The translations under genes were made by a program, and so were the position numbers. The notes under the pieces are model-generated. The model had not been told where the DNA came from. It saw only the letters and a list, made by a program, of their open reading frames with translations, and ran no database searches. From assembly GCA_001774945.1 (NCBI GenBank), contig MFBL01000049.1, forward strand, positions 1 through 13,899: DNA of 13,899 nucleotides, given 5' to 3'. This stretch comes from Candidatus Curtissbacteria bacterium RIFCSPHIGHO2_12_FULL_41_17 (lineage in GTDB: Bacteria; Patescibacteriota; Microgenomatia; Curtissbacterales; GWA2-41-24). The number at the start of each line of letters is the position of its first letter. Positions within the stretch are counted from its first letter, which is position 1. Positions 6,190-12,400 of this stretch are shown here, in pieces.

Positions 6190-7578
6190 TTAAGCCCAAA
6201 AATCTAATAGATTCTTAATTGCTTCCTTAAATAATTCCGGAGCTTGAACGCCTAAAATCAAATCGCCTTGCTCATTTAAAAGAAACCCAACTTTAAGTTC
6301 CACAATCTTTTTTTCTACTCCCCCAAATAAAACAACGGTGCGAATTATTTCAAATCCAGGATAGTATTTCTTGATATATCTGTCCTCAATATCCTTAAAA
6401 CCTCTTAACTCCTTAATACCGTCCTTACGGAACTTATATTTTTTACCTTCAACATCAATCACTTCGCTTCTTCCAAAGTCAATTAAAATTAAATCTGGTA
6501 TGCTAATTATTTTCTTCTTATTTCCGGCTTTATATGCACGTTTATCAGAATACTTTTCTAAAGCAATAGGTTTTCCTTCTTTAGTTATAAAATAGCCTTT
6601 CTCGCAACCGGCGTGGTTTTCAAAAATAGAGTATCCTTCTGTAAAATTTTCTGCCACCAAATGAATAAATATAGTCCCTAATTTCTCCCCATCCATATCA
6701 TACTTCCAATAACTCTTATGCATTACAGCTTTTGAAATTGTTATGCCCTGCAATGAGATATTTAAAGCATTGGCTATTTGAATAAACTTATTTCCACCCT
6801 CAACGTGTTGTTGTAAAAGACCGTGCCGAGTAATTTCAATCTCACCTTTCCAACCTAATCTTCGCAAAGCTGCAGCAATTAAACTCAATGCGCCGATGTT
6901 TGGATCGTGAGATAGTCCGCCACTTTTGAAGAGCCGACCGGAGATTTGAATCTTCTTATCAAGTTTTGTAAACAAAATTGGCACATTTCCTTTCGGAGCA
7001 TTTTTCATACCAGCTTTTAGAGCAATGATCTCATCAATGGTTTTAAAAGGTTTGAAAATTTTAGGATCTAACTTTTTACCTAACACCTCAACGCCCAGAG
7101 TTAGCAGTAACCTTGTCCCAAAAATATACGTTGATGTTGCCACCTTTTTCTGATCTATCCTTAAATAATAGAGCATTATTTTTTTAGCATTTGGGTAATA
7201 GGTTTGTATAAAAAGAAATTTAATAGCTCGTTGATAAACACCGGTATTTCGGCTCTCCGAATCATCTGTTTTGGTTTCTTCAATCGCGTAAATAGGTTTA
7301 TCCCTTAAAGTTGGTTCATTTTTTTGATAAAAAATTAAGAAATCTACTGCACTTGAGTTCCCTGAAATAGTTTTTATATACACTCTGTCTACATTATTGC
7401 AACGAAAACCTACGACCTCGTATTTAAAAGCAAACTTTCCATTTTCCAGAATTGGTAAAATGCGTATAGCATCAATAAAAACTGCAAATTCATAATCCTT
7501 TGCAAATTTTTCAAGCACTTTTATTAAAACCTCTTTTTTGGGACGCTCCTCTGTTAAAAACCAAAGATTCTTTTTCAT
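6190..7578 (-). CDS. Putative Type II restriction endonuclease with two possible PD-(D/E)XK centres
   Basis: 462 aa, assigned mainly by context: it overlaps the stop of a D12 methyltransferase (ATGA at 7575-7578), the usual layout of R and M genes. Two places resemble the PD-(D/E)XK nuclease core. The first is VDFLIFY (D79) followed by IEETK (E101-T102-K103) and a helix YQRAIKFLF. The second is IPDLILIDF (P361-D362) followed by VIDVEGK (E377-G378-K379). Both give the acidic-residue then E-x-K spacing of the fold. The middle part (about 200-300, with LSHDPNIGALSLIAAALRRLGW) could be target recognition. Some Type IIS enzymes that cut asymmetric sites carry two catalytic domains, so this would fit the two adjacent methyltransferases. 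The cleavage specificity cannot be read from sequence, and I have not matched it to a named enzyme. Confidence 0.65.
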   Translation of the reverse strand: MKKNLWFLTEERPKKEVLIKVLEKFAKDYEFAVFIDAIRILPILENGKFAFKYEVVGFRCNNVDRVYIKTISGNSSAVDFLIFYQKNEPTLRDKPIYAIEETKTDDSESRNTGVYQRAIKFLFIQTYYPNAKKIMLYYLRIDQKKVATSTYIFGTRLLLTLGVEVLGKKLDPKIFKPFKTIDEIIALKAGMKNAPKGNVPILFTKLDKKIQISGRLFKSGGLSHDPNIGALSLIAAALRRLGWKGEIEITRHGLLQQHVEGGNKFIQIANALNISLQGITISKAVMHKSYWKYDMDGEKLGTIFIHLVAENFTEGYSIFENHAGCEKGYFITKEGKPIALEKYSDKRAYKAGNKKKIISIPDLILIDFGRSEVIDVEGKKYKFRKDGIKELRGFKDIEDRYIKKYYPGFEIIRTVVLFGGVEKKIVELKVGFLLNEQGDLILGVQAPELFKEAIKNLLDFWA

Positions 7579-8633
7579 TTTTTTAATATATATAACTGTT
7601 CCTTAACGTGTTTTTTTGTTTTGCTTGCCCCGTTATTGTTGCTTTTAAAACGTGGGTATTCAAATTCACTTAATTCAACTTGACCATATTGGGCCAATGT
7701 AGATATTATTTTTTTTTGAGGCATTATGCCCTCCGTGTTATAGCTCAAAATCAAGGCTCCGCAGTTTGCTTTTTTTGCTATTTTTGAAAGTTCACCTAAT
7801 GCAGATTCTGGATTACAAAAATTAGATTTTTGATTACTATAATCCCTTAAACCGGTTACTCCTTTTATTTTCGGGTTGTCATACTTTGATATCGTTTCTA
7901 ACAAATGATAGTTTGGCGCATATTGCCTCTGATTATATGGGGGGTCAAGATAATATATATCCGCTTTTATTTTATCTACAAGATCTACTGAATTGACATT
8001 AAACGCATAATTTTCTTTTTTGTTTACTATTTGAGGAACGCCACGTAATTTTAATGGCTTAAGCGCTCTTACGTCCCATTTTTTTTGAAATGCTCCATAA
8101 ACACCGGTGATATTTGCATAGAAAGGAGCAGTTTCAATAAGACAGGCCACCAATATAAAATACTCATTTTGAGTTACTAACTTTTCCTTCCGCCAAATTT
8201 CAATTTGCTGCCTGATTGCATCTATTCTTTTACCATTTTCGTTAGTAAAATACATTCTTGCTTGTTTTAATCCAGACGTCCCAGCCGGCGTATAATTCTT
8301 GTAAATAAATCCTTCAACCGGGTCAATCTGATTTAAATACTCAACAACCAGCAATAAGGGCGAAGAAAAAAGAAAACCGCTCTTAATGCTAATTTTATTA
8401 AGAAGTTTGCTGAATTTTGGTTCTTCGTTATTTACAATATACGCCTGCTGCAAAACATACGAAAAATGTAGTAAATCTGACGAAAAAATTTGATAACCCA
8501 ATTTTTTGAAATACTTACCAACACTTGCAGTCCCAGCAAAAAAATCAAAGAACGAATTTCCTTGAATGTTCTTTGATTGCATTACTTGGTGTATTTTATT
8601 AACCAAATTTTCTTTATTACCAATAAACCTCAT
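7575..8633 (-). CDS. D12-class N6-adenine DNA methyltransferase (second)
   Basis: 352 aa. Transfers a methyl group from S-adenosylmethionine to adenine N6 in DNA, which protects the host from the partner endonuclease. Motif X is RFIGNKENLVNKI (residues 2-14) and motif I is FFDFFAGTASVGKYF (28-42). The catalytic motif IV is DPPYNQRQY (230-238), followed by NYHLLETI. This order (X, I, then IV) is the alpha/D12 arrangement. It is clearly different from the neighbouring methyltransferase in length and around DPPY, so the two are not a recent duplication. Start at the ATG at 8633, one base after the upstream stop; its TGA overlaps the endonuclease ATG. Both signs suggest translational coupling. 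Confidence 0.88.
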   Translation of the reverse strand: MRFIGNKENLVNKIHQVMQSKNIQGNSFFDFFAGTASVGKYFKKLGYQIFSSDLLHFSYVLQQAYIVNNEEPKFSKLLNKISIKSGFLFSSPLLLVVEYLNQIDPVEGFIYKNYTPAGTSGLKQARMYFTNENGKRIDAIRQQIEIWRKEKLVTQNEYFILVACLIETAPFYANITGVYGAFQKKWDVRALKPLKLRGVPQIVNKKENYAFNVNSVDLVDKIKADIYYLDPPYNQRQYAPNYHLLETISKYDNPKIKGVTGLRDYSNQKSNFCNPESALGELSKIAKKANCGALILSYNTEGIMPQKKIISTLAQYGQVELSEFEYPRFKSNNNGASKTKKHVKEQLYILKK

Positions 8634-8634
8634 A

Positions 8635-9555
8635 CTATGTAGAATAATTCGTTATAAGCACCTCCACACTTGCATTTCTGTCCCTTACACGGGTTTGATA
8701 GTTAGAATTTGAATAATTGAAATCAATATAATTTATTCTGTAATTGTCCTTCTCTGAAATCCATTTTTTTAAAACATCATTTGATTTTCCTTTATGGTCT
8801 ATGACATTTGATAAGGCAAATCTTATTCCCTTTTTGTTTAATTCATCTAATCTTTCTAATAAAGCGGTCTCCTCTTTCTCCGACCAACCCTTAAAACCCC
8901 TTTTCCCATCATTGTAAGTTCCTGTTGTTATAAGATACGGAGGATCACAATAGACAAAATCATTGTTAGACAAAAAAGAAAAATCAAATTCTTCAAAACA
9001 AATACCAGATAAGACAACGTCCAAATCTTTTAATCTTAAAATAAATCGCTCTAAATTTTCACGCATTTTATTATTAAAACTGCTTCTCTCCCTCCCAAAT
9101 GGGTTATTAAATTCGTGATTATTGTTAAAACGTATTTGATGATTAAAAGAGTAAGCAATAAGAACAAATAAATCTAACGGATTTTTTTGTTCATTATATA
9201 AACTTCTCATTTCCTTATATCCGTCCTCATTTGTTAATGAAAGCTTGAACTGCCTTATCCTTCCATCTATATGCCCTAATATATCGCCAACATCTTGGGA
9301 CTTAAAGATTTTATACATCTCAATCAAGTAAGTTAAGTTGTCATTTAGGTAGACGTGATCTGCATTTACGTTTATTCCCACATTACAACCACCAGCGAAT
9401 AAATCCACAAAATTACCTATGTTTTTGGGAAAATAAGGCACTATCTGGCCTAAAATCTTATATTTACCTCCAATATAATTTAACGGTGACCTTATAAAAT
9501 CACCGACAATAATACTATTTGGAGATAACGGAAATAAATTAAGCTTGGTCTGCAT
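8635..9555 (-). CDS. D12-class (Dam-family) N6-adenine DNA methyltransferase (first)
   Basis: 306 aa. Dam-like methyltransferase acting on adenine N6. Motif X is SPLNYIGGKYKIL (23-35), motif I is FVDLFAGGCNVGINV (49-63), and catalytic motif IV is DPPYLITTGTY (204-214), followed by FKGWSEKEE. NHQIRFNNNHEFNNPFGRERSSFN (138-161 region) is the D12-family segment with the FNxPFG core. The start ATG overlaps the TAA of the upstream gene by one base (TAATG). Together with the next gene it gives two distinct adenine methyltransferases beside one nuclease, the layout expected when the two strands of an asymmetric recognition site need separate enzymes. An alternative start further in would lose motif X, so I keep 9555. 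Confidence 0.9.
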   Translation of the reverse strand: MQTKLNLFPLSPNSIIVGDFIRSPLNYIGGKYKILGQIVPYFPKNIGNFVDLFAGGCNVGINVNADHVYLNDNLTYLIEMYKIFKSQDVGDILGHIDGRIRQFKLSLTNEDGYKEMRSLYNEQKNPLDLFVLIAYSFNHQIRFNNNHEFNNPFGRERSSFNNKMRENLERFILRLKDLDVVLSGICFEEFDFSFLSNNDFVYCDPPYLITTGTYNDGKRGFKGWSEKEETALLERLDELNKKGIRFALSNVIDHKGKSNDVLKKWISEKDNYRINYIDFNYSNSNYQTRVRDRNASVEVLITNYST

Positions 9556-10694
9556 TATTTTTTAAATTCGTTAAGCTTAAAATCTACTTGATATAAATAT
9601 ACTTCAACGTCTTTGAGTTTCTTTAAGGCAAAGTAAAGGCGTTCGTCATAATGTCCGGCTATGATAATTCCTTTTGTCGGTTTTCCGCTTGTTTTCTTTT
9701 CTTCAAGCCAGCCCATATACCTGGTGAGTTGCCCAACCGTGTCGTCGCTGGTTTGGTTCTTTTTTAGCTCTATCACAACATACTGGTCGGTTTTTTTATC
9801 TTTAGCTAAAATATCAATAATACCTATATCAGTTCTATACTGCTGACTTACCAGTTCACCATTTTCCTCTATTAAATCATATTTATTGCCAAATTCTGTC
9901 TTGTCCCAATTTTCTATAATAAAATCCTCCAACTGGCTCTCCATATAGAATAAGCTGGGATCGCTAATTTCTTGACTTACTGTAGGGAATGATGCTTGAA
10001 CCTCTTCTTCTGCTTCTATTTTGCTAACTTTCCAAAAAGATTTGAACTCTGCAGAGTAAGCGAAAACCGATACGGTTCTTGCCGAATAATGAATACCCGC
10101 GTTTTCAAAAAATTTTATAATATCACTGTTTGAAGCGGCTATTTTATTACCAATATCCTCTGACGAAAAATCTACGGTCTGTATACCAAGAAACGAACAT
10201 AATTTTTCCCTATCATTCAAGGAAATAATGCTCAAATTATTAACCGGATAAAATGCCGCCAGCATTGCCCCCAGAGCATTTCCGCTTGGTCCTGTTAAAT
10301 TATTTATATGTTTTTCTTCGTTAAGCTTGTATAGCTCATTTATATACCCAGCTTTTTGGGTCGTATCCTCTTCAAGAAAAATTTTATTTAATAAGCTTGA
10401 AAATTCTTTACGAGCTTTTATACCGTTAAACATTCTTCTCCAAGCCCCTTGTGCAACCATAGCTCGTGCTACTGCTTCGCTTTCGCGGGTATTACCACGC
10501 CCATTTCTATCTAAAATTCGTATAATTTGATCAACCTCGGCATCGTTCAGCTCGCTATTACCGTCCGCTAAAATCTTATTATCCCAAAAATCTCTAAACA
10601 GCTGACTTTGTTTCACCCAAATAGCATCCTTTGATTCAACATCATATATAGCAAGGAAGTTATTAAATAATTGTTTTAATTCTTGTTTCTCCAT
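9555..10694 (-). CDS. DUF91/NucS-like PD-(D/E)XK endonuclease-domain protein
   Basis: 379 aa with two parts. Residues 1-230 form an all-alpha N-terminal domain with TGPSGNALGAMLAAFYP and ISLNDREKLCSFLG, similar to nuclease-associated DUF domains but not assigned. Residues 248-376 are a DUF91/NucS-like nuclease domain. They contain YMESQLEDFIIENWDKTE, YRTDIGIIDILAKD (metal-binding D294), VVIELKK (E309-L-K311), GQLTRYMGW (Q322, R325) and a conserved end KDVEVYLYQVDFKL. All core residues of PD-(D/E)XK are present, so it is probably active. It is the first large gene of the operon, directly coupled to two methyltransferases. It might recognise modified or invading DNA, or act as the second nuclease of the restriction system. 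I cannot tell which from sequence alone. Confidence 0.82.
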   Translation of the reverse strand: MEKQELKQLFNNFLAIYDVESKDAIWVKQSQLFRDFWDNKILADGNSELNDAEVDQIIRILDRNGRGNTRESEAVARAMVAQGAWRRMFNGIKARKEFSSLLNKIFLEEDTTQKAGYINELYKLNEEKHINNLTGPSGNALGAMLAAFYPVNNLSIISLNDREKLCSFLGIQTVDFSSEDIGNKIAASNSDIIKFFENAGIHYSARTVSVFAYSAEFKSFWKVSKIEAEEEVQASFPTVSQEISDPSLFYMESQLEDFIIENWDKTEFGNKYDLIEENGELVSQQYRTDIGIIDILAKDKKTDQYVVIELKKNQTSDDTVGQLTRYMGWLEEKKTSGKPTKGIIIAGHYDERLYFALKKLKDVEVYLYQVDFKLNEFKK

Positions 10695-10705
10695 AAATTA
10701 CAGTT

Positions 10706-10883
10706 TTAATGAAATATAGGTTTCGTATCCTCCACTCCGGGTTCAGCAATTGCTCTTCGGAGGCGTTCAATTGCGTCATCCCCTCTTGTGTCAGCCGGTC
10801 TATCCAACTCTGTGGATTGCTTGTCGGTTGTAATTAGAATTGGTCTTGCGTTTTCTTATAAATGTTTCTGTATTATTTTCCAT
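10706..10883 (-). pseudogene. Frameshifted ~58-codon gene upstream of the DUF91 gene
   Basis: A well-behaved frame reads ENARPILITTDKQSTELDRP, then ADTRGDDAIERLRRAIAE, then PGVEDTKPIFH with a TAA at 10706-10708. It has no start codon. Upstream ATG at 10883 gives MENNTETFI in another frame, and a single extra base near 10857 would join the two into a 58-aa protein. In the same frame as the long part, an ATG at 10888 is blocked by a TAA (MIWKIIQKHL then stop). So the gene is broken by one base or uses +1 frameshifting. It lies 12 bases upstream of the DUF91 gene in the same orientation. The function is unknown; it has no recognisable domain. Sequencing error is the simplest explanation. Confidence 0.5.
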
Positions 10884-11118
10884 ATCATTTTTATCCTAAC
10901 ATAAATCCGCCTTATTCGGGCGAGTTTTCTCTAAAAAATACTTATCGCAGAGTCCAGAATTTTACGATAGTGTATATTACCAAACTGGGCCTTGCGTGAA
11001 AAGTGGTTAGAATCAAATTATGCAAGAAGCACAGCTTTGGAAACAGCGAAGGAGGAAACGTCTTTAGTGTGGGAACAAATTTTGCCACTTGATTACCCAG
11101 AGTTTTTATACGTGATTA
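10884..11118. other. Gene-poor interval holding repeat B
   Basis: No intact gene lies here. A partial copy of the 23-bp iteron-like unit (GAGTTTTCTC then TAAAAAA, 10922-10938) occurs near the left side. Repeat B, described separately, lies at 10995-11046. The plus-strand frame of repeat B stays open for about 65 codons, to roughly 11167, without a start codon and with part of it overlapping the downstream membrane-protein gene, so I treat it as a remnant. The promoter of the defence operon probably lies near 10890-10960, but I could not pick out convincing -35 and -10 boxes. Confidence 0.4.
10995..11046 (+). repeat. Island-flanking imperfect repeat B (LREKWLESNY coding remnant)
   Basis: This is the second copy of the 52-bp repeat at 4042-4093 (42 of 52 identical, same orientation). 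Together they enclose the defence island of about 6.9 kb. Directly after it, at 11052-11067, a 16-base stretch is identical to part of the AlbA_2 gene at 5781-5796, which suggests this junction is a patchwork of recombination remnants. Confidence 0.5.
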
Positions 11119-11451
11119 TTAGCGAAAAAATCCAAGTTCATCGTGCAGAAACACCGCAATTACCGCAATGAGATAGAAAGCAATAATAATAAGTGCGAGT
11201 ACTGCCAACCCTTTTATTGTTACCTCGCTAAAGGGAGAAATTTTCAGTAGCCATTTTCCGAGTCTTGTTCGCCACCATATTTCCAAAACTTTATACGCTA
11301 CTACCAATGCCACTCCCCATATCGAAAACGCTATTGCAGATGCCAACGTCGTTTCTAACCCTTTGCTTAATTCAACTCTTCCGGTAATTAGAAGAGAAAG
11401 CCCTATTAAGGCCAATGCGATTATGGTTGCTATTGCTGTTGGGGTATTCAT
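11119..11451 (-). CDS. Small integral membrane protein, three predicted helices
   Basis: 110 aa from the ATG at 11451; an in-frame extension to 11508 adds 19 polar residues with no better start signal. Three hydrophobic segments are visible: IATIIALALIGLSLLITG (7-24 region), IAFSIWGVALVVAY (39-52 region) and LAVLALIIIAFYLIAVIAVF (about 82-101). The loop between helices 2 and 3 is basic (WWRTRLGKWLLK), so it should face the cytoplasm. I do not recognise the family. The gene is minus-strand, isolated, with the iteron-like repeats directly upstream, so it may belong to the mobile element to its right. Holin-like or immunity-type membrane proteins of elements look like this, but that is only a structural resemblance. 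Confidence 0.6.
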   Translation of the reverse strand: MNTPTAIATIIALALIGLSLLITGRVELSKGLETTLASAIAFSIWGVALVVAYKVLEIWWRTRLGKWLLKISPFSEVTIKGLAVLALIIIAFYLIAVIAVFLHDELGFFR

Positions 11452-11517
11452 ATTAATTAGCTCTTGATACAAGCAAAAAGGTTTTATTGGATTATCAGAA
11501 TGACCCAAATTTAAACG

Positions 11518-11591
11518 AGTATAGTAACACGATAAAAAAAGAGTTTTCCAACACTATAAAAAAGATGAGTTTTCTTACACGATAAAAAAAG
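11518..11591. repeat. Iteron-like repeats, cluster 1 (three units)
   Basis: Three direct copies of a unit close to GAGTTTTCnnACACKATAAAA (plus trailing A) begin at 11518, 11541 and 11567, spaced 23 and 26 bases. The first unit diverges at its left side (GAGTATAGTAACACGATAAA). The spacing of about two helical turns would place a bound protein on nearly the same DNA face. In plasmids and elements such arrays are replication iterons or binding sites of the element's own repressor. Confidence 0.6.
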
Positions 11592-11695
11592 CGAAGCTGA
11601 TGTGTGAGAATTTTGCGGAGGAATATCTTTATTTAGGAAGGCACGTTGCAGGCGCCATCTTCAATCTAAAAAATTGTGTGTGATAAGCCCCAAAC

Positions 11696-11850
11696 AAAAA
11701 GCCCACCACCAGGTAGGACCTTGCGGCCCAACATACGAGTTTCCTCGTATGGCGCAATCAGCGACCCTGATGATGGGGTGTTTGTGCTGATTGCGTCTTG
11801 TTAACCATATCTCGCAGTTTAAACTGTGAGGGTTAGGTCTGTTTATTTAA
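11696..11850 (-). ncRNA. Candidate structured non-coding RNA
   Basis: On the minus strand this stretch folds into consecutive hairpins with typical RNA loops. In 5' to 3' order they are: CTCACAGTTT/AAACTGCGAG (11811-11830, no real loop); a 10-bp stem CGCAATCAGC/GCTGATTGCG (11753-11762 with 11786-11795) with an inner ACCC/GGGT pair; an 8-bp stem CATACGAG/CTCGTATG capped by GAAA (11732-11751); and GGGCC/GGTCC capped by GCAA (11716-11729). The last element is a CCTACC/GGTGGG stem (11702-11717) followed by CTTTTTG, an intrinsic terminator. Two GNRA tetraloops and the terminator appear only when read on the minus strand. I found no match to RNase P, tmRNA, SRP or 6S signatures. The 5' end is a guess, as the promoter is weak. 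A double-strand role (replication or transfer origin) is the main alternative. Confidence 0.5.
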
Positions 11851-11961
11851 TTCGTTTTTATAATAGCAGAAATAGACCTGCAAGAAAAGAAAGCTCTAAC
11901 TTGAGCCTTAGATACCACAAGAGAAACTCCACTTGCTTATGAGAAGGACGAAGACTTGAGT

Positions 11962-12007
11962 GAGTTTTCTCACACTATAAAAAAGAGTTTAGTAACACTA
12001 TAAAAAG
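11962..12007. repeat. Iteron-like repeats, cluster 2 (two units)
   Basis: Two more units begin at 11962 and 11985, again 23 bases apart (GAGTTTTCTCACACTATAAA and GAGTTTAGTAACACTATAAA). Cluster 2 is followed by GCGAAGTTGA and cluster 1 by GCGAAGCTGA, so the two clusters share a longer duplicated context. The first unit has an added dyad, GTGAG-TTTT-CTCAC. The clusters bracket the candidate RNA and lie upstream of the winged-helix gene. Confidence 0.6.
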
Positions 12008-12035
12008 GGCGAAGTTGAATAGGAGTATAGTACCT

Positions 12036-12063
12036 TTGCAAAATATCTTATACTTGTTATAAT
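12036..12063 (+). promoter_or_regulatory. Extended -10 promoter of the mobile-element gene string
   Basis: TTGCAA (12036-12041) is followed after 16 bases by a perfect TATAAT (12058-12063) preceded by TGn. The expected start near 12070 leaves a leader of about 170 bases before the first gene. It lies about 30 bases after the second iteron cluster, so a protein binding those repeats could control it. Confidence 0.7.
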
Positions 12064-12069
12064 GAATGA

Positions 12070-12241
12070 GTCAGAAAAATTTAGTTAGAAACCGTTTTCG
12101 CTGGGAGATGTCCGGCGGTCACAACAAGTGACAAATGTTACCGGGTTTCGAAACAAAATAGTAATTGAAAAATTGCTGTTCTGTTTTAGAACCCGGTTTT
12201 GTTTTGTCACAACAAAATCGGGGTCTATAAGTCCCGATTTT
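12070..12241 (+). promoter_or_regulatory. Structured leader with mutually exclusive hairpins (attenuator-like)
   Basis: Two abutting hairpins open the leader: CGCTGG/CCGGCG (12099-12117, one U-G pair) and GTCAC-AACAA-GTGAC (12118-12132). Further on, ACCGGGTT (12140-12147) can pair with AACCCGGT (12190-12197). The same strand 12192-12203 can instead pair for 12 bp with 12211-12222. That last segment can also pair for 9 bp with CCCGATTTT (12233-12241), which abuts the ATG. The choice would expose or hide the start. A 7-codon ORF (MSGGHNK, 12108-12131) lies in the leader. No known riboswitch class was recognised. Confidence 0.5.
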
Positions 12242-12400
12242 ATGTTATCTACAAAACGAATAAAAGAGCTGCTAAAAAAGCCGGATATGCCGGACGAGGA
12301 AGCAGAAGAATTACGAGATCGGGCTTTAGGCCTTGCGGAAATTGCCTTTGCCAAATGGTCAGCAGAAAAAATAAATAAAGAAAAAAATGAAGAGGCTTAA
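12242..12400 (+). CDS. 52-aa acidic helical protein of mobile elements
   Basis: Reads RIKELLKKPDMPDEEAEELR, then DRALGLAEIAFAKWSAEKI, ending NKEKNEEA. I recall many CPR genomes carrying small proteins of this type (KRIxELLKxPxMxDEEAEExRD...LAEIxFxKW) next to recombinases and integrated elements; the function is unknown to me. The reading frame is open upstream to 12128, but the leader there is clearly structural RNA-like and the recalled family starts at this methionine, so I use the ATG at 12242. It lacks a Shine-Dalgarno and abuts a hairpin arm. Its end overlaps the next gene by 14 bases, so both are probably translated from one message. Confidence 0.75.
   Translation: MLSTKRIKELLKKPDMPDEEAEELRDRALGLAEIAFAKWSAEKINKEKNEEA

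Noticed and set aside
10706..10800. Frame reading MTQLNASEEQLLNPEWRIRN, like the N-terminus of a phage terminase.
   Set aside because: It lacks any continuation and stops soon after; the competing frame in the same strand is longer and better formed.
11764..11780. CTGATGA, the start of a hammerhead ribozyme core, on the plus strand.
   Set aside because: No GAAA strand or NUH cleavage site in the needed positions; the flanking stems do not give a three-way junction.
11518..12007. Resemblance of the 23-bp units to T7-type phage promoters (CTCAC-ACTATA).
   Set aside because: The match is only a few bases, no phage-type RNA polymerase is in view, and helical spacing fits iterons better.
11500..12120. 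Possible CRISPR array, given the repeated 23-bp units.
   Set aside because: Units are nearly contiguous with no spacers of constant length, and no cas gene is present.
12128..12241. Upstream in-frame extension of the 52-aa protein (TNVTGFRNKIVIEKLL...).
   Set aside because: It lies in the structured leader, its only start would be GTG inside a hairpin, and the recalled family begins at 12242.
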